8,044 nt of DNA. It comes from Saprospirales bacterium. Its GTDB lineage: Bacteria; Bacteroidota; Bacteroidia; Chitinophagales; JADJOU01. Under the pieces are notes generated by a model. It ran no database searches. It was given only the letters and a program-made list of their open reading frames with translations, and had not been told where the DNA came from. Where the stretch lies: positions 1 through 8,044 of the forward strand of contig CANHJR010000042.1 in assembly GCA_947461165.1 (NCBI GenBank). The letters are read 5' to 3'. Below are positions 1-6,620 of this stretch, one piece after another. Both the position numbers and the translations under genes were made by a program. How positions within the stretch are numbered: position 1 is the stretch's first letter; each line of letters starts with the position of its first letter.

Positions 1-1019
1 GAGCTATCTCCTGCATAATATAACAGAAGCCAGGCCGGAATTATTGCCAAACCTCGAGTGATCATACCGCGAACCCAAGTAGGTATTTTGAGGTCTAGAA
101 AACCCTCCATAACTGCCTGACCTGCTAGTGTACCCGTGATTGTGGCATTTTGTCCACACGCTAGCAGCGCAATTGCAAACAACAAAGAAGCAAAATCAAC
201 TCCTAAAATGGGATCCAATATCTTATATGCAACCTCTATTTCAGAAACATTTGTTTGACCATTCTTGTAAAAAGCTGAAGCAGCCAAAATCAAGATTCCA
301 GCATTGACAAAAAATGCCAGTGACAATGAACTAATTGTGCTCTTCGTGTTGTCTAGAATCTCATATTCCAGATTATCCGATTTGTTTAGTTTCTTAACCA
401 AATAAGAGTGTAAGTACAAATTATGTGGCATCACAGTTGCGCCTAATATTCCAATAGCTATCCAGCGCATTTCACCATTTTGAATAATTTCTTTGGTCGG
501 CACAAATCCAGCCAATATGCTGGCGATTTGAGGTTTCGACAAAAACAACTCCACCATAAAACAACCTATAACAAGGAAAATCAATGAAGAAATGATAATC
601 TCTATGACCTTGAAATTCTTTTCAAATAAAAATAAAACGAGGATGACATCCAAAATGGTAATGGCAACACCATATACTAACGGAATACCAAACAACAAGT
701 TTAAGGCAATGGCTGTACCCAAAACTTCAGCCAAATCCATAGCAATGATGGCTATCTCGCATAGAATCCATAGGATGAAATTGGCCCAACGTGGGAGAAA
801 CGCTCGACAAGCTTGTGCCAGGTCCAAACCAGTCCCTATTCCTAAACGGATAGAAGTATGCTGTAAGAAAATAGCAAAGATGTTACTTATTAGAATGACC
901 GATAGCAATGTGTATTCAAAACGAGAACCGCCAGCCAAATCTGTAGCCCAATTTCCTGGATCCATATAGCCTACTGCAACGAGCATAGCTGGCCCAACAA
1001 ATCTTTTAAACATCATCAT
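1..1019 (-). CDS. mntH: NRAMP-family manganese/iron transporter MntH (3' end beyond window)
   Basis: Proton-coupled importer of Mn2+/Fe2+ in the inner membrane. The 339 residues visible on the minus strand are very hydrophobic, with about nine membrane helices. Both metal-site signatures are present: DPGN at residues 20-23 in the first helix, and MPHN at 197-200 in the sixth, whose Met is the residue known to favour soft transition metals. The family segment GQNATITGTLAGQ lies at 289-301, followed by VMEGF. NRAMP proteins are usually 410-450 residues, so about 70-100 C-terminal residues are outside the window. Three consecutive ATG codons (1019, 1016, 1013) can serve as start; the frame stays open upstream to a stop at 1065-1067. 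The gene is transcribed away from the AAA+ gene across a 141-bp gap. The family call is firm; the choice between Mn and Fe as main substrate is inferred from the motifs. Confidence 0.95.
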   Translation of the reverse strand, partial: MMMFKRFVGPAMLVAVGYMDPGNWATDLAGGSRFEYTLLSVILISNIFAIFLQHTSIRLGIGTGLDLAQACRAFLPRWANFILWILCEIAIIAMDLAEVLGTAIALNLLFGIPLVYGVAITILDVILVLFLFEKNFKVIEIIISSLIFLVIGCFMVELFLSKPQIASILAGFVPTKEIIQNGEMRWIAIGILGATVMPHNLYLHSYLVKKLNKSDNLEYEILDNTKSTISSLSLAFFVNAGILILAASAFYKNGQTNVSEIEVAYKILDPILGVDFASLLFAIALLACGQNATITGTLAGQAVMEGFLDLKIPTWVRGMITRGLAIIPAWLLLYYAGDS

Positions 1020-1037
1020 TATCGCAAAAGTATTGAT

Positions 1038-1045
1038 TAAAGATA
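1038..1045 (-). promoter_or_regulatory. Possible -7 element for mntH
   Basis: Read on the minus strand this is TATCTTTA, one base off the Bacteroidota -7 consensus TAnnTTTG, and it lies 18 bases before the first mntH ATG. No good -33 TTG was found at the usual spacing. A short TTCC-TT-GGAA inverted repeat at 1048-1057 sits just upstream and could be a regulator site, but it is too short to assign to MntR or Fur. Confidence 0.3.
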
Positions 1046-1127
1046 AGTTCCTTGGAAATAATTGTTAAATATCATTTGAACCACACAATTTTTTACCCAA
1101 AATACATTTCAATCTACAATAATCTCC

Positions 1128-1135
1128 TATCTTAG
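1128..1135 (+). promoter_or_regulatory. Possible -7 element for the AAA+ gene
   Basis: TATCTTAG matches TAnnTTTG at all but one fixed position and lies 25 bases before the ATG at 1161. The upstream -33 candidate (TTTC at 1107-1110, 17-base spacer) is weak. It is the best candidate in the 141-bp divergent gap shared with mntH. Confidence 0.3.
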
Positions 1136-1160
1136 CACCAATTTATTTACCATAAATATT

Positions 1161-3767
1161 ATGTCTGCAAACTATAAGTACCGAAATCTAAAAATCTATA
1201 CTTCAAACGAATGGCTGTTTGAAAGCAAGAAATATAGGCAAGTATTTGATGCTAATGAAATCAAACACATCTATGCTGAATTGTCCTTTTTCAATAAGAA
1301 ATTTGACGAAGAAGAGTGGACTGCACGCGTAAACCTCAAAGCATTTTCAACCAAGAACGCACGCATAGAGTTGTGCAATATTCATGCAACTAGAATTGTA
1401 AAACCTGAAGACAATATTGTGTTTGTGCGCGAAGGATGGGGTCAAGAAAATGTAGGAGCATATTGGAAGGAAGGGGAATATTGTTGGGAGGCATACATCG
1501 ATGATGAATTAGTGAGTACTCAGTACTTTTATGTTTATGATGTCGGTGCGGTGGATGCTATGGAAAATAAATATTTCTTTGTCTCTGATGCTAGTATCTA
1601 TGAAGGTCCAGACTCTAATTTGCCGCTAAACGAGAGAAAGTATCTTATTGACTTTGACTACAAAGAAACACGATTTGTTTGGGTAGAATGCGAAATAGAA
1701 AATTTGCTCGATAAGGATTGGATGTGCGAATTGACCTTCAATTTCTATAACGATGCTCGTCAACTGAAAGGAAGTTCCATTCGTATGGCAAGAATTCCTA
1801 TGGGAGAAAGCTACACCTTTGAAACGGGATGGGGATCGGACGTCAAGGGTTCTTGGTTTGAAGACAATTACACCGTCGAGATCGTATTTATGGATACCTT
1901 GATGGCCGTGATTCCTTTCAAAATGGGAGATAAATTTGTCGAAGGCGATGCCGTTTTGATGACTGCTGGAAGTGAAATTTTTGATACCTTCACCAATTCA
2001 CTTCCTATACCGCAAGAAGCTGAAATAGATACCAAGTCCCTAGAGGAGCTGATCCATGAAATGGATGGATTAGTTGGTCTTGAGAATATCAAACAAGAGG
2101 TAAAAGACTACGTTCAATATCTCAACTTTTTGACCATTCGCAAAGAAAAAGGATATGACGACAATTCTGGAATAACCTTGCATTCAGCCTTCCTAGGCAA
2201 CCCAGGAACAGGAAAAACAACGGTGGCTAGACTTCTTGGAAGAATTTTTCATAAGATGGGATTTCTCTCCAAAGGCCATATTCATGAGGTAGATCGAGCA
2301 GATTTAGTAGCAGAATATATTGGACAAACCGCTCCAAAAGTAAAAGAGGCAATCGATGCCGCTCGTGGTGGAATACTATTTATTGACGAGGCTTATGCGC
2401 TATATCGGTCAGGTGAGGACAGCAAAGATTTTGGAAGAGAAGTTATCGAAATTGTCTTGAAAGAAATGAGTGATGGGAAAGGCGACTTGGCTGTTTTTGT
2501 TGCCGGATATCCAAAAGAAATGAACGTATTTTTGGACTCCAATCCGGGATTGAAATCAAGATTTAGCCATTATTATAATTTCCACGATTATACGCCACAA
2601 GAATTGGAAGAAATCGCACTAATAGAGTTCAATAAAAATAAGATGAACCTTCTACCAGAGGCGAAAACGTTGCTATCCAAAAAACTTGTGGATGCCTATC
2701 GTTCAAGAACAAACTCTTTTGGCAATGCGCGAATGGTTATTTCAGTCGTCAATGAATCCAAAATGAATATGGGAATTCGATTGATGAAAAACGAAAATGT
2801 AAAAGAACTTCCTGCAGAGAAATTCTCCGAAATTACCGAAGATGATATCCGTGAAGTATTTGAGGATATCAAAAAGAAAAAACCAAATATTCCGATAGAC
2901 GAGGATTTGCTCAAAGAAAGTATGGCAGAACTCAATGCGTTGACGGGGCTAGGCAATGTCAAAAAAGAGGTTACCGAACTAATCAAACTAGTCAAATACT
3001 TCCAAGAAGAAGGAAAAGATGTGATGAATAAATTTCCATTGCACTCGGTCTTCACAGGAAATCCAGGAACTGGCAAAACGACTGTAGCAAGAATTTTAGC
3101 CAAAATATTTAAATCCTTGGGGATCCTCGAAAGAGGAGACTTGATCGAAGTAGATCGCGAGAAATTGGTTGGTGCTTTTGTAGGGCAAACAGCCATCAAA
3201 ACTACGGAGATGATCGACAAAGCAAATGGATCTGTTCTTTTTATAGACGAAGCTTATGCGCTGACATCTGGTCACGGAGGCGACTATGGCAATGAGGCCG
3301 TGGATACCCTTCTCAAGCGAATGGAAGACAATCGCGGTGAGTTCATCGTCATCGTGGCTGGATATACCGACAAAATGCAAATGTTCCTTGAATCTAACCC
3401 AGGTTTACGGTCGAGATTTGATAGAAAATTTGATTTCGAGGACTATTCCAATGAGGAATTAGAATCGATATTCTTCAACATGATCGGAAATGAAGACCTC
3501 AAATTGGATAAGAAAGCCTCTGAATTTATGTCAGAATATATCAAGGATCTTGTACGTCAAAAATCAAAGTATTTTGGAAATGCAAGAGCAATTAGAAAGG
3601 TTGTCGAAAAAGTAGTAAAAAATCAAAATCTAAGACTTGCTGAAACTCCAGTTGGTAAGCGCACGGATGCTATGAAGCGCACCGTTATTCTCGACGATGT
3701 AAAGACGTTTGATGCAACCAAAGATGATTTTCTAGAAAGCGGAAAAGGCGTAAGAATTGGGTTCTAA
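1161..3767 (+). CDS. Tandem CbbX/SpoVK-type AAA+ ATPase with duplicated N-terminal beta domains
   Basis: 868-residue, apparently cytosolic protein without signal peptide or membrane segment. The C-terminal two thirds hold two complete AAA+ modules of the CbbX/SpoVK type. Module 1 (about 293-573): Walker A GNPGTGKT 346-353, pore-loop-like YIGQTA 386-391, Walker B ILFIDE 405-410, sensor-1 region VAGY 447-450, arginine finger in SRF 466-468, sensor-2-like GNAR 521-524. Module 2 (about 583-850): the same motifs at 633-640, VGQTA 674-678, 692-697, 732-735, 751-753 and 807-810. Both sites look intact, so both should bind and hydrolyse ATP. Residues 1-260 contain two copies of a 100-130-residue, aromatic-rich, probably beta-sandwich domain (about 29-125 and 165-256), aligned by a shared GWG...G.W....Y..E....D.L pattern. 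Relatives form hexameric rings that thread or remodel a partner protein (CbbX acts on Rubisco). No Rubisco, sporulation or type VII secretion gene is nearby, so the client is unknown. ATG is chosen as the first start; no operon partner is visible. Confidence 0.9.
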   Translation: MSANYKYRNLKIYTSNEWLFESKKYRQVFDANEIKHIYAELSFFNKKFDEEEWTARVNLKAFSTKNARIELCNIHATRIVKPEDNIVFVREGWGQENVGAYWKEGEYCWEAYIDDELVSTQYFYVYDVGAVDAMENKYFFVSDASIYEGPDSNLPLNERKYLIDFDYKETRFVWVECEIENLLDKDWMCELTFNFYNDARQLKGSSIRMARIPMGESYTFETGWGSDVKGSWFEDNYTVEIVFMDTLMAVIPFKMGDKFVEGDAVLMTAGSEIFDTFTNSLPIPQEAEIDTKSLEELIHEMDGLVGLENIKQEVKDYVQYLNFLTIRKEKGYDDNSGITLHSAFLGNPGTGKTTVARLLGRIFHKMGFLSKGHIHEVDRADLVAEYIGQTAPKVKEAIDAARGGILFIDEAYALYRSGEDSKDFGREVIEIVLKEMSDGKGDLAVFVAGYPKEMNVFLDSNPGLKSRFSHYYNFHDYTPQELEEIALIEFNKNKMNLLPEAKTLLSKKLVDAYRSRTNSFGNARMVISVVNESKMNMGIRLMKNENVKELPAEKFSEITEDDIREVFEDIKKKKPNIPIDEDLLKESMAELNALTGLGNVKKEVTELIKLVKYFQEEGKDVMNKFPLHSVFTGNPGTGKTTVARILAKIFKSLGILERGDLIEVDREKLVGAFVGQTAIKTTEMIDKANGSVLFIDEAYALTSGHGGDYGNEAVDTLLKRMEDNRGEFIVIVAGYTDKMQMFLESNPGLRSRFDRKFDFEDYSNEELESIFFNMIGNEDLKLDKKASEFMSEYIKDLVRQKSKYFGNARAIRKVVEKVVKNQNLRLAETPVGKRTDAMKRTVILDDVKTFDATKDDFLESGKGVRIGF

Positions 3768-3969
3768 GAAAGATTCCTCTTCCCCGTATTTTTTCATCTA
3801 GAAAATGGGCTAAGGTCTTAAGTGCATTGTTGTCTAAATTGCGGATGCTTGATTTTAACTCAATATGCTCATGATAAACACCAACAAATGAGTTCAAATT
3901 TGCACAACCAAAAAGGACAGCAAAAAAGCTTGTCTGTAAAAATAATTTAGTCTGTACACAGCAACCCAT
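3685..3969 (-). CDS. Doubtful small lipoprotein-like protein
   Basis: 94-codon minus-strand ORF; about the first 67 residues lie in the gap between the AAA+ gene and queA, and the last 27 are antisense to the AAA+ gene. I do not recognise a family. Residues 8-22 resemble a lipoprotein signal peptide: one Lys, a hydrophobic run, then LFGC at 19-22 with Cys22 as possible lipidation site, although Phe at -2 is not the favoured residue. The following segment (about 33-64) looks amphipathic and helical, with acidic and basic residues mixed. A -7 element lies five bases before the ATG. Against it: the antisense tail is rich in Leu, Phe and Arg as chance ORFs are, and there is no homology evidence. 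It could equally be a remnant or a non-coding transcript. Confidence 0.25.
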   Translation of the reverse strand: MGCCVQTKLFLQTSFFAVLFGCANLNSFVGVYHEHIELKSSIRNLDNNALKTLAHFLDEKIRGRGIFLRTQFLRLFRFLENHLWLHQTSLHRRE

Positions 3970-3974
3970 AACAA

Positions 3975-4006
3975 CAAATATAGTCAGTAATAATGGTTCT
4001 GATCAA
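3975..4006 (-). promoter_or_regulatory. Minus-strand promoter-like sequence in the AAA+/queA gap
   Basis: On the minus strand TATATTTG (3982 to 3975) matches the -7 consensus TAnnTTTG exactly, with ATTG (4007 to 4004) as -33 element and a 21-base spacer to TTG. It points into the doubtful lipoprotein-like ORF, whose ATG begins five bases after the -7 element, so a transcript would have essentially no leader. The only other explanation would be antisense transcription into the 3' end of the AAA+ gene. Confidence 0.45.
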
Positions 4007-4014
4007 TTATTAAC

Positions 4015-4043
4015 ATTGGTTACCACTCAACGATTTACTTTTG
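4015..4043 (+). promoter_or_regulatory. Promoter of queA
   Basis: TACTTTTG at 4036-4043 matches TAnnTTTG exactly; ATTG at 4015-4018 is a possible -33 element with a 17-base spacer, slightly short. The -7 element covers the upstream in-frame TTG at 4041, so that codon would lie before the transcription start. This supports ATG 4053 as the true start and predicts a leader of only a few bases. Confidence 0.55.
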
Positions 4044-4052
4044 TACCGGATT

Positions 4053-5120
4053 ATGAAACACGAAGCAAAACATCCTTTATCACATTACTATTATGATATC
4101 AAGGACGAGAATATAGCCCGCCAACCTGCGGAGCCAAGAGACCAAGCCAAATTGCTAGTTTATGACACAGAAAAGGACGAAATCCATATAGACATTTTTA
4201 GAAATTTGGTGGATTATCTACCACAAGATTCACTTATGGTCTTGAACAATACGGGAGTGATTCCAGCACGTGTTTTTTTTGTAAAAGATACTGGTGGCCG
4301 TGTTGAGGGATTGATATTGTACAACGAAGGCGTACAGCCTGATGGTACGATTCCTGTCATTGTCAATAAGCAAATTCATTTAGGTCGAACAATACACCTT
4401 GGCGATTACTCTTTTGAAGTTCGAAGACAAAATCAGCAGTATTTTTATCTTTTACCGCTATTCGATGTACAACTTTTACCTACCATTCTGCTAGATTTAG
4501 GCACTACACCTACACCCCGGTATCTTGGCAATATATCTATGCCAGAGGATGATCTTCGTTCTCGGTATCAAACGATTTTTGCCGAAGAAAAAAAGTCGGT
4601 GGCAGCACCTACCGCCTCCTTACATTTTACAGACGAGGTCTTTCAAAGTCTAAAGACGAAGAATATTTCTCAATCAGAAGTCACCTTGCACGTCGGTATG
4701 GGCACATTTGCTGAAATATCCCAATCCAATCTTGATCAAAAAATCTTGCATACAGAGCCTATCGAGATATCCGAGAAAACAATCTCTGCCATTTATTCAG
4801 CAAAAAACAATCGGAATCCTGTCATTGCTGTCGGTACTACTGCGATTCGAACATTGGAATCCCAAGCCGATATCCTTCTTTCAGGTTCTCAATCTGCCAT
4901 TCGAACCCAAACCAATATATTCATAATGCCGGGATTTGAATATAAAATTGCAGATATCCTTATTACCAATTTTCATATTCCCCAGTCCTCGTTAATGGCC
5001 TTAGTAGACGCATTTCTATTGAACAAAAAATCAAAAAAAACGATCCTTGATCTTTATCGATTTGCCCTGGATAATGATTTTAAATTCTACTCTTTTGGAG
5101 ATAGTATGGTTGTACTTTAG
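4053..5120 (+). CDS. queA: QueA-type S-adenosylmethionine:tRNA ribosyltransferase-isomerase (divergent)
   Basis: QueA moves the ribose part of S-adenosylmethionine onto 7-aminomethyl-7-deazaguanine at tRNA position 34, giving epoxyqueuosine. Family motifs along the 355 residues (from ATG 4053): ARQPAEPRDQAKLLVYD 22-38, LNNTGVIPARV 64-74, YQTIF 172-176, SVAAPTASLHFT 182-193, VTLHVGMGTF 210-219, HTEP 233-236, VGTTAIRTLE 260-269, ITNFHIPQSSLMALVDAF 304-321, and FGDSMVVL at the end. Length is normal for QueA. A TTG four codons upstream (4041) is also in frame but sits inside the -7 promoter element, so ATG is preferred. Oddities: NTG where I recall NTR or NTK, TPRYL (154-158) in place of PPYI, and no tryptophan in the central region. 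Some Bacteroidota have a second, QueA-like paralogue, and this copy shares traits with it, so the exact substrate is less sure than the family. It converges on the exonuclease gene, 18 bases away. Confidence 0.88.
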   Translation: MKHEAKHPLSHYYYDIKDENIARQPAEPRDQAKLLVYDTEKDEIHIDIFRNLVDYLPQDSLMVLNNTGVIPARVFFVKDTGGRVEGLILYNEGVQPDGTIPVIVNKQIHLGRTIHLGDYSFEVRRQNQQYFYLLPLFDVQLLPTILLDLGTTPTPRYLGNISMPEDDLRSRYQTIFAEEKKSVAAPTASLHFTDEVFQSLKTKNISQSEVTLHVGMGTFAEISQSNLDQKILHTEPIEISEKTISAIYSAKNNRNPVIAVGTTAIRTLESQADILLSGSQSAIRTQTNIFIMPGFEYKIADILITNFHIPQSSLMALVDAFLLNKKSKKTILDLYRFALDNDFKFYSFGDSMVVL

Positions 5121-5138
5121 AATAGAAAACAAGCCTAT

Positions 5139-6509
5139 CTATTTAATAATTTTGTAGCTCGTTTTTGGAAGTAGGTGAATAAACTTTCGCGTTAATTTTT
5201 GATTTTCATCGAAATCAAATTCACTTCGGAAAGATTCTACCGAGTTGTTTGCAAGAACGCCTTGACCCCAAGCCTTAATATAATGATTCTCTAACAGAAC
5301 AGCTTCTACCTCGTTATCTGAATGGATACTAAAAACAAAAAATCCATTGGCTAGTTCGCAACAATAATCTTTAAATAATTTGCTTTGAAACAAGTCGTTA
5401 TACTCATTGACTTTGATCTTTTTGAGTTCTTCAGGAAGCTTTAGAATCATTTTCTTCATACCAGGAAGAGCATCTAAATCTTGGCTGTGAATTATTTTCT
5501 GCTTGATTTTCTCCGCCGATCGAAACGAATTGGTGAAAATGATAGGACTATCAATCTGATCTCGTAAATTCGATTTCTTGACGATATTCAAATAAAGCAT
5601 ATTGTGCTCATCTTTCTTAAAATAGAGACAAAAATGATCAGACTGCGGTTTCATAACCTTGTTGAACCTTGGTCGATGCACCTGGATTTCATTGAGCATT
5701 TTTACTTCAGCCTTGAATACATCTTTGACGTAATCCAAGGTCAGCGTTTTAGTCAAAGCGAAGACCTTTCTAGCATTCCCTTCCTTATGAATATCTTTAT
5801 TCAAAAAAGAGTAAAGAAATCGTTGAATGTTCTTTGCCATTTCTATGCTCAGGATGTCACCATTCTCATCATGGAAATATACAATTCCAGAGGTGTTCAA
5901 TACTTCTAATCCGTGATTTATCTTCCAACCTTCTGGTAATTCCAAAATATGATTTTGCTCCTTGATCTCTTCCTGCAAAAAAGCCAAATCACCTCGTTCC
6001 AAAATCATGTGAAGTAGGTGTGTAGTAGCCATGGTGTCGTCTAAGGCTCGATGCGCATTGGGAAGGGGAATTCCAAGATGTTGGGTGATATTACCGAGAC
6101 TATACGAACTATAACCCGGAAAAACCTTGCGCGAAGATTTGACTGTACATAGCTTCTGTGACTCAAATGCCTGACCTATTTCTAGAAACTCACGTTTTAC
6201 GATATTGTAATCAAAATCAACGTTGTGTGCGACAAAAATCTTATCCGACAATAACTCCACAATCTCTAATGCCTTATCCTCAAAACTGGGCTGAGTAGCA
6301 ACCATTTCATCTGTGATACCAGTCAGCCTCTTGACAAAAGAATCAATCGTACGATTTGGATTGATGAGGGTTGAATATTCATGGAGAATCTTCTTTCCAT
6401 CGGTGATAACAATCGCAATCTCCATGATTTTGGTAACTGCTGGAGTTCCTCCTGTGGTTTCAATGTCTACGACTGCGTATAATTGGGAATTGCTGATCAC
6501 GTTATTCAT
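5139..6509 (-). CDS. DnaQ-type 3'-5' exonuclease fused to a degenerate GIY-YIG-like domain
   Basis: Positions below count from the GTG at 6515; the ATG at 6509 (residue 3) is taken as the start because ATG is the commoner codon. Residues about 12-172 form a DEDDh exonuclease fold: Exo I DIETTGG 17-23 (Asp17, Glu19), Exo II AHNVDFD 96-102 (Asp102), Exo III NAHRALDD 153-160 (His155, Asp160), so 3'-5' hydrolysis of DNA should be active. A UvrC/Cho-like GIY-YIG region follows (about 192-287): GIVYFHDENGD 210-220 and HRPRFNK 280-286 keep the frame, but the YIG/YVG strand reads SIEMA (223-227) and the catalytic Glu position holds Met273. The remaining 170 residues resemble the tail of Bacteroidota DnaQ-GIY proteins but lack the Cys-rich segment I recall there, having only the pair Cys385-Cys386. 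Relatives are annotated as DNA polymerase III epsilon-like or UvrC-like repair proteins; a repair or proofreading role is inferred. It has its own promoter downstream of tadA. Confidence 0.85.
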   Translation of the reverse strand: MNNVISNSQLYAVVDIETTGGTPAVTKIMEIAIVITDGKKILHEYSTLINPNRTIDSFVKRLTGITDEMVATQPSFEDKALEIVELLSDKIFVAHNVDFDYNIVKREFLEIGQAFESQKLCTVKSSRKVFPGYSSYSLGNITQHLGIPLPNAHRALDDTMATTHLLHMILERGDLAFLQEEIKEQNHILELPEGWKINHGLEVLNTSGIVYFHDENGDILSIEMAKNIQRFLYSFLNKDIHKEGNARKVFALTKTLTLDYVKDVFKAEVKMLNEIQVHRPRFNKVMKPQSDHFCLYFKKDEHNMLYLNIVKKSNLRDQIDSPIIFTNSFRSAEKIKQKIIHSQDLDALPGMKKMILKLPEELKKIKVNEYNDLFQSKLFKDYCCELANGFFVFSIHSDNEVEAVLLENHYIKAWGQGVLANNSVESFRSEFDFDENQKLTRKFIHLLPKTSYKIIK

Positions 6510-6563
6510 TCTCACTGGGCCATGACCAGCAGCTATTTAGTATGTTTATGAATTAATTATATG

Positions 6564-6596
6564 CAAATATAAGAGGCATTTGTGGATGGTCTCAAA
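6564..6596 (-). promoter_or_regulatory. Promoter of the DnaQ/GIY-YIG-like gene
   Basis: On the minus strand TTTG (6596 to 6593) and TATATTTG (6571 to 6564) are exact matches to the Bacteroidota -33 and -7 elements, separated by 21 bases. This is the best promoter in the window. Transcription should begin about 50 bases before ATG 6509, separating this gene from the upstream tadA. The -33 box lies within the perfect 10-bp palindrome CAAATATTTG at 6593-6602. Confidence 0.65.
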
Positions 6597-6602
6597 TATT
6601 TG

Positions 6603-6620
6603 GAGAAATGAAGGTTTCTC
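6603..6620 (-). terminator. Weak hairpin at the end of tadA
   Basis: GAGAAA and TTTCTC form a 6-bp stem around a 6-base loop, overlapping the tadA stop codon (6619-6621). On the tadA transcript no U-tract follows, so it is not a classical intrinsic terminator; it may still mark the 3' end of the message. Two further bases can pair beyond a bulge. Confidence 0.22.

Noticed and set aside
592..969. Plus-strand 125-codon ORF
   Set aside because: Lies antisense to mntH, whose frame encodes clear NRAMP motifs; its product is rich in Lys, Met and Arg without any recognisable pattern.
2696..3220. Minus-strand 174-codon ORF
   Set aside because: Antisense to the AAA+ gene across the module 1/2 junction; Ser- and Ile-rich composition typical of a shadow frame.
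3096..3380. Minus-strand 94-codon ORF
   Set aside because: Antisense to AAA+ module 2, including its Walker motifs; no promoter or family signal.
1161..3767. AAA+ protein as type VII secretion EccA or as Rubisco activase CbbX
   Set aside because: Same AAA+ family, but no secretion or carbon-fixation genes are near, and the N-terminal domains do not look like the helical TPR region of EccA.
3768..3810. TTTTTC-ATCTA-GAAAA stem as terminator of the AAA+ gene
   Set aside because: Five AT-rich pairs and no following T run; falls below what a terminator needs.
4708..4926. Plus-strand 72-codon ORF
   Set aside because: Wholly inside queA in another frame; the queA frame carries the conserved motifs.
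5121..5143. AATAGA...TCTATT hairpin between convergent queA and exonuclease genes as a shared terminator
   Set aside because: Only six AT-rich pairs with an 11-base loop; too weak to call.
5604..5909. Plus-strand 101-codon ORF
   Set aside because: Antisense to the GIY-YIG-like part of the exonuclease gene; no support beyond being open.
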